Below, one piece after another: positions 59,831-64,000 of a stretch of 64,000 nt of DNA. Within the stretch, counting starts at the first letter, position 1. Every line of letters begins with the position of its first letter. Made by a program: the position numbers and the translations under genes. Below the pieces are notes generated by a model. That model was not told the origin of the DNA. It did no database searches and worked only from the letters and a program-made list of their open reading frames with translations. The stretch is from Odiellus spinosus (lineage: Eukaryota > Arthropoda > Arachnida > Opiliones > Phalangiidae): contig OY987226.1 in the NCBI GenBank assembly GCA_963920705.1, positions 23,569,636 to 23,633,635 of the forward strand. Reading direction: 5' to 3'.

Positions 59831-59850
59831 TAGAACCCGGTAGGGTTCTA
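59831..59850. other. Perfect 8-bp inverted repeat at the array edge
   Basis: tagaaccc and gggttcta flank a ggta loop, seven nt after the last Pol III terminator. Could be a simple hairpin or part of the flanking element; function unknown. Confidence 0.6.
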
Positions 59851-59931
59851 TGTATTGGGCCCATCATCATCTGTAATGCTATTTTGATTTCCTAAAAAAT
59901 TCAGTCTCTAGCCAATCAAAACGCTCCATTC

Positions 59932-60179
59932 TCCCATAGAATAACATTAAAATCGACTCTTTCGAGGACAAGTCCAGTGATTGACAGAACTAAAAGAGGA
60001 ATTATTTGTTACAGATATAATCACTTTTAAATGGTAGAGCAAGGTTCGAATGTTGAACTTTTCAAGTTTCATTTAAAAATATTAAGTCTAAGTATTTTAA
60101 AATTAATTCTAAAGTTGACCCTTTTTTTGGTACTTAGCTGGTTTCGCGCATGGCCAAATCGTAATGTTATTCTATGGGA
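59932..60179. repeat. Segment bounded by 18-bp inverted termini (MITE-like)
   Basis: tcccatagaataacatta occurs at 59932-59949 and inverted at 60162-60179, enclosing ~210 bp of AT-rich non-coding sequence. A third copy in direct orientation lies at 60649-60666. Such ends suggest a small non-autonomous DNA element, but no target-site duplication was confirmed. Confidence 0.5.
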
Positions 60180-60666
60180 TTTGGTTTTTTGAAAGTGGCT
60201 TACCTTTCAGATTTATTTTCTAATACTTCCGGATATTTTTCAGACTTGGATTTTCCGTGTGGTATGAATTAAGATTCGAGCTTTATTTTAAGACTAATTT
60301 CATAATTTTACACCAATTAGATGGCCCACAATCTATTTATGAAAACGGAGGGAACAACAAGGCGGAGAAATAGATTCGCCAAAAACCTAAGCCTAATTTG
60401 ACAAATTAGGCTTAGGTTTTATATGGCTTTTTAAAATCACGAGCACGAGCGCGCGCGCTTGATTTGGAGGCTATGGGTATTGAACTCTAATGACTTAATT
60501 TCTCCTTCTTCATATTTTTGCCGTTTATAGACTGTGACCAAACTAATCGGTATAAAATTATGAAATTAGTCTTAAAATAAAGCCTGTAAAATATTTGGAA
60601 GCATTAGAAAATAAATCTGAAAGGTAAGTCTCTTGCAAAAAATCTAAATCCCATAGAATAACATTA
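60162..60666. repeat. Foldback element with ~130-160-bp inverted arms and central hairpin
   Basis: The left arm (60162-60321) and right arm (~60541-60666) are imperfect reverse complements: shared stretches include acctttcagatttatttt, ttattttaagactaattt and cataatttta. The left arm has ~35 extra bp near 60240-60280. Between them is a perfect hairpin. No transposase is present. Foldback or MITE-type element is the best guess. Confidence 0.65.
60382..60420. other. Perfect 18-bp stem, 3-nt loop hairpin
   Basis: aaaacctaagcctaattt pairs with its exact complement after a gac loop. It lies near the centre of the foldback element. The stem is short for a pre-miRNA and has no mismatches; a DNA-level cruciform is more likely. 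Confidence 0.75.
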
Positions 60667-60740
60667 ATTTTCAATTTCTCCGCCTTAAAAGTACTCTCCT
60701 TTTTAAATTCCGAACGACTTGCCATTCCGAACGGCAATAA

Positions 60741-61210
60741 GGAAGGTATTAACATCAAAAATAATGAAAAAATTAATTGGAATTGGGTTTAAAGGGCAAT
60801 GGGGAAAATATAAAGATTTCGCTGCGGCTGTCGGAGGTATTAACATCAAAATTGCTGAAATAATTAATTTAAATTTGGTTTAAAGGGCAATGGGGAAAAT
60901 ATAAAGATTTCATTGCGGCTGTCGGAGGTATTAACATCAAAATTGCTGAAATAATTAATTTAAATTTGGTTTAAAGGGCAATGGGGAAAATATAAAGATT
61001 TCACTGCGGCTGTCGGAGGTATTAACATCAAAATTGATGAAAAATTTCATTTAAATTTGGTTTAAAGGGCAATGGGGAAAATATAATGATTTCGCTGCGG
61101 CTGTCGGAGGTATTAACATCAAAATTGATGAAAAAATTAATTTTAATTGGGTTTAAAGGGCAATGGGGAAAATGTAGAGATCTGACTGAATCAAGTGAGG
61201 CTGCCCCAGC
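60741..61210 (+). repeat. Satellite, 91-bp subfamily (about five copies)
   Basis: tattaacatc recurs at 60747, 60838, 60929, 61020 and 61111, exactly 91 bp apart. Units contain aaagggcaatggggaaaat and gctgcggctgtcggagg. No coding potential is supported. Confidence 0.9.
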
Positions 61211-62992
61211 TATTAACATCAAAAATTATGAAAAAATTAATTTTAATTGGGTTTAAAGGGCAATGGTAAAAATGTAGAAATTTGACTAAATCAAGTGCGG
61301 CTGCCCCAGCCATTAACATCAAAAATTATGAAAAAATTAATTTTAATTGGGTTTAAAGGGCAATGGTAAAAATGTAGAAATTTGACTAAATCAAGTGCGG
61401 CTGCCGCAGCTATTAACATCAAAAATTATGAAAAAATTTAGTTTAATTAGGTTTAAAGGGCAATGGTAAAAATGTAGAAATTTGACTAAATCAAGTGCGG
61501 CTGCCCCAGCTATTAACATCAAAAAAATGTAAAAATTAATTTTAATTGGGATTAAAGGGCAATGGTAAAAATGTAGAGATTTGACTGAATCAAGTGCGGC
61601 TGCCCCAGCTATTAACATCAAAAATAAGGAAAAAATTAATTTTAATTGGGATTAAAGGGCAATGGTAAAAATGTAGAGATTTGACTGAATCAAGTGCGGC
61701 TGCCCCAGCTATTAACATCAAAAATTATGAAAAAATTTATTTTAATTGGGTTTAAAGGGCAATGGTACAAATGTAGAGATCTGACTGAATCAAGTGCGGG
61801 TGCCCCAGCTATTAACATCAAAAATAAGGAAAAAATTAATTTTAATTGGGATTAAAGGGCAATGGTAAAAATGTAGAGATTTGACTGAATCAAGTGCGGC
61901 TGCCCCAGCTATTAACATCAAAAATTATGAAAAAATTAATTTTAATTGGGTTTAAAGGGCAATGGTACAAATGTAGAGATCTGACTGAATCAAGTGCGGG
62001 TGCCCCAGCTATTAACATCAAAAATAATGAAAAAATAAATTTTAATTGGGATTAAAGGGCACTGGTAAAAATGTAGAAATTTGACTGAATCAAGTGAGGC
62101 TGCCCCAGCTATTAACATCAAAAATTGTGAAATAATTAATTTTAATTGTTTTTAAAGGGCAATGGTAAAAATGTAGAGATCTGACTGAATCAAGTGCGGG
62201 TGCCCCAGCTATTAACATCAAAAATAATGAAAAAATAAATTTTAATTGGGATTAAAGGGCACTGGTAAAAATGTAGAAATTTGACTGAATCAAGTGAGGC
62301 TGCCCCAGCTATTAACATCAAAAATTGTGAAATAATTAATTTTAATTGGGTTTAAAGGGCAATGGTAAAAATGTAGAGATCTGACTGAATCAAGTGCGGC
62401 TGCCCCAGCTGTTAACATCAAAAATAATGAAAAAATTAATTTTAATTGGGATTAAGAGGCACTGGTAAAAATGTAGAGATTTGACTGAATCAAGTGCGTC
62501 TGCCCCAGCTATTAACATCAAAAATAATGTAAAAATTAATTTTAATTGGGATTAAAGGGCAATGGTAAAAATGTAGAGATTTGACTGAATCAAGTGCGGC
62601 TCCCCCAGCTATTAACATCAAAAATAATGTAAAAATTTTTTTTAATTGGAATTAAAGGGCAATGGTAAAAATGTAGAGATTTGACTGAATCAAGTGCGGC
62701 TCCCCCAGCTATTAACATCAAAAATAATGTAAAAATTAATTTTAATTGGGATTAAAGGGCAATGGTAAAAATGTAGAGATCTGACTGAATCAAGTGAGGC
62801 TGCCCCAGCTATTAACATCAAAAATAATGTAAAAATTTTTTTTAATTGGGATTAAACGGCAATGGTAAAAATGTAGAGATTTGACTGAATCAAGTGCGGC
62901 TGCCGCAGCTATTAACATCAAAAATTATGAAAAAATTAATTTTAATTGGGTTTAAAGGGCAATGGTAAAAATGTAGAGATTTGACTGAATCA
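61211..62992 (+). repeat. Satellite, 100-bp subfamily (about 17-18 copies)
   Basis: Same core as the 91-bp units, lengthened by a gactgaatcaagtg stretch; tattaacatc recurs at close to 100-bp steps from 61211 to 62910. A 200-bp higher-order period is visible at ~61,600-62,400 where two unit variants alternate. It ends inside a unit at 62992. Confidence 0.9.
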
Positions 62993-63040
62993 CTTTTTAA
63001 AGGGCTAGTCTTTTAATATAGAAGTTAACACTTTCGTGTT

Positions 63041-63135
63041 AGACTGAAGTGACAGATATTATATCAAAAATGTCTTTGCGAACAAAGACCCAGAAGGACA
63101 TGTTATGGCCTTGAATGTCTGAAGTGACAGATATT
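63041..63135 (+). repeat. Short direct repeat ctgaagtgacagatatt
   Basis: Two copies, beginning near 63044 and 63120, flank a unique stretch of ~60 bp. Nothing else recognised here. Confidence 0.5.
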
Positions 63136-63136
63136 T

Positions 63137-63277
63137 AATTTTCTTTTAAAACATTAAATTTAAATACAATTAAATTTTCTTTTAAAACATTAAATTTAAA
63201 TACAATTAAATTTTCTTTTAAAACATGAAATTTAAATACAATTAGATTTTCTTTTAAAACGAAATTTAAATATAATC
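63137..63277 (+). repeat. 36-bp tandem repeat, four copies
   Basis: Units at 63137, 63173, 63209 and 63245, each with ttttcttttaaaac followed by aaatttaaata; the last is shortened by three bases. AT-rich minisatellite. Confidence 0.85.
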
Positions 63278-63472
63278 ACAATCTGGCACGATTTAGAGTT
63301 TCAAATTTCAATACAACTGATTTTATTCACTCGGAAATATTTAAGAAAAACATAACAGACGATTTTCTCCCATTGACGCTTAACATTAAATTTCGATAGA
63401 AAAATATACTTAATTTAGCTTTGGCTTTAGGCATAGACTCAAAGTTCTATGATCTGATCTCATACCTTAATT
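63278..63472. other. AT-rich sequence, no recognised feature
   Basis: No ORF, repeat or RNA gene that I can support in this stretch. Confidence 0.6.
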
Positions 63473-63504
63473 GGATAATGTTTTCTATGGATAATGTTTT
63501 CTAT
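63473..63504 (+). repeat. 16-bp tandem duplication
   Basis: ggataatgttttctat occurs twice in tandem and leads into the ~150-bp direct repeat, whose units begin with the same ggataatg. Confidence 0.75.
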
Positions 63505-63807
63505 GGATAATGCTTTATTATAACTCTTCGACTTTAGTCGAGGCAATTCGTTCTCGTTCATGTTAGCTTATGAATGCTTATCAAGGAATTTAAAGGGAAA
63601 AAAATTCCCCATATTTTAATTTTTAATCTAGGTTGCAAACTCAACAAACCTAATCCATGGATAATGTTTTATTACAACTCCTCGACTTTAGTCGAGGCAA
63701 TTCGTTCATGTTAGCTTACGGATGCTTATACAAGGAATTTAAAGGGAATAAAAATTCACCATATTTTAATTTTTAACTTGGGTTGCAAACGAACAAACCT
63801 AATTCAT
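63505..63807 (+). repeat. ~150-bp tandem direct repeat, two copies
   Basis: Copy 1 is 63505-63658 and copy 2 is 63659-63807, with a ~20-bp start of a third at 63808. Both contain a small hairpin (63528-63541 and 63680-63697, ctcgac-ttta-gtcgag), caaggaatttaaaggga and ggttgcaaac. No gene recognised. Confidence 0.82.
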
Positions 63808-63827
63808 GGATGTTTTTTTATAACTCC

Positions 63828-64000
63828 TAATAACTAATTAGTGGTCCCTTATGGAAATCATCATTTTAATTGTACGGTTTTAATGAAAAGAAAAATGAAA
63901 GTATTACAATTTATTTAAAAAGCTTATCCGCTCTAAAATTCGTTGCTTTGAAATTCTCTCCGCTTGCGCGCGCAATATAGCTTTGAAAGTACAAATTGTT
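63828..64000. other. AT-rich right flank, no recognised feature
   Basis: No supported gene; the window ends here. Confidence 0.6.

Noticed and set aside
60382..60420. Pre-miRNA hairpin
   Set aside because: Perfect 18-bp stem with a 3-nt loop is too short and too regular for a typical animal precursor and sits inside a foldback repeat.
60558..60758. 66-residue minus-strand ORF
   Set aside because: Lies in the foldback arm and satellite edge, with low-complexity AT-rich codons and no domain.
61028..61621. Minus-strand ORFs in the 91/100-bp satellite
   Set aside because: Repeat translations; the 91- and 100-bp periods are not multiples of three.

Overview
This window is eukaryotic and most likely from an animal. 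The evidence is a non-LTR retrotransposon (LINE) with a two-ORF layout and poly(A) tail, RNA polymerase III genes with internal A and B boxes and downstream T-runs, and tRNA genes with no encoded CCA whose sequence is very close to metazoan tRNA-Gly(UCC). The species cannot be named from the sequence. No ordinary single-copy protein gene was found.

Layout: (1) 1-1393 is the 5' part of a Tx1/L1-like LINE: 5' leader, complete ORF1 with two CCHC zinc knuckles, and the first ~105 residues of ORF2 (AP endonuclease). (2) 1394-3662 is a head-to-tail array of 16 tRNA-Gly units that cuts into ORF2. (3) 3663-6624 is the 3' part of a LINE: reverse transcriptase, C-terminal zinc finger, 3' UTR and a ~60-nt A-rich tail that ends inside a tRNA gene at the start of the anticodon stem. 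(4) 6625-59824 is the main array: 53 kb of the same ~142-bp unit, all on the + strand. Length divided by period suggests ~375 units, so ~390 in the window; only the first block and the variants were placed one by one. (5) 59825-60740 is AT-rich DNA with a large foldback element. (6) 60741-62992 is an unrelated 91/100-bp satellite. (7) 62993-64000 is AT-rich DNA with short and ~150-bp direct repeats.

Each array unit is a 72-nt tRNA-Gly gene, a T-run terminator and a ~60-bp spacer with a TATA-like stretch just upstream of the next gene. Many copies have an intact cloverleaf and the UCC anticodon. About 51 copies carry UCA (complementary to the UGA stop codon), often as pairs 142 bp apart, and several match the consensus everywhere except the anticodon. 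Smaller groups carry UUC, CUC, UCG, UCU, UGC, UAA, UAC, CCA or GCC. Many other copies have lost invariant bases and look like pseudogenes.

The array has grown by multi-unit duplications. I see tandem copies of 4191, 2220, 1563, 1113, 990 and 428 bp, and a ~5-6 kb block repeated ~13 kb away with gaps that are whole numbers of units. The near identity of the 4191-bp copies implies very recent duplication or concerted evolution, or assembly error, which has to be considered for such a sequence.
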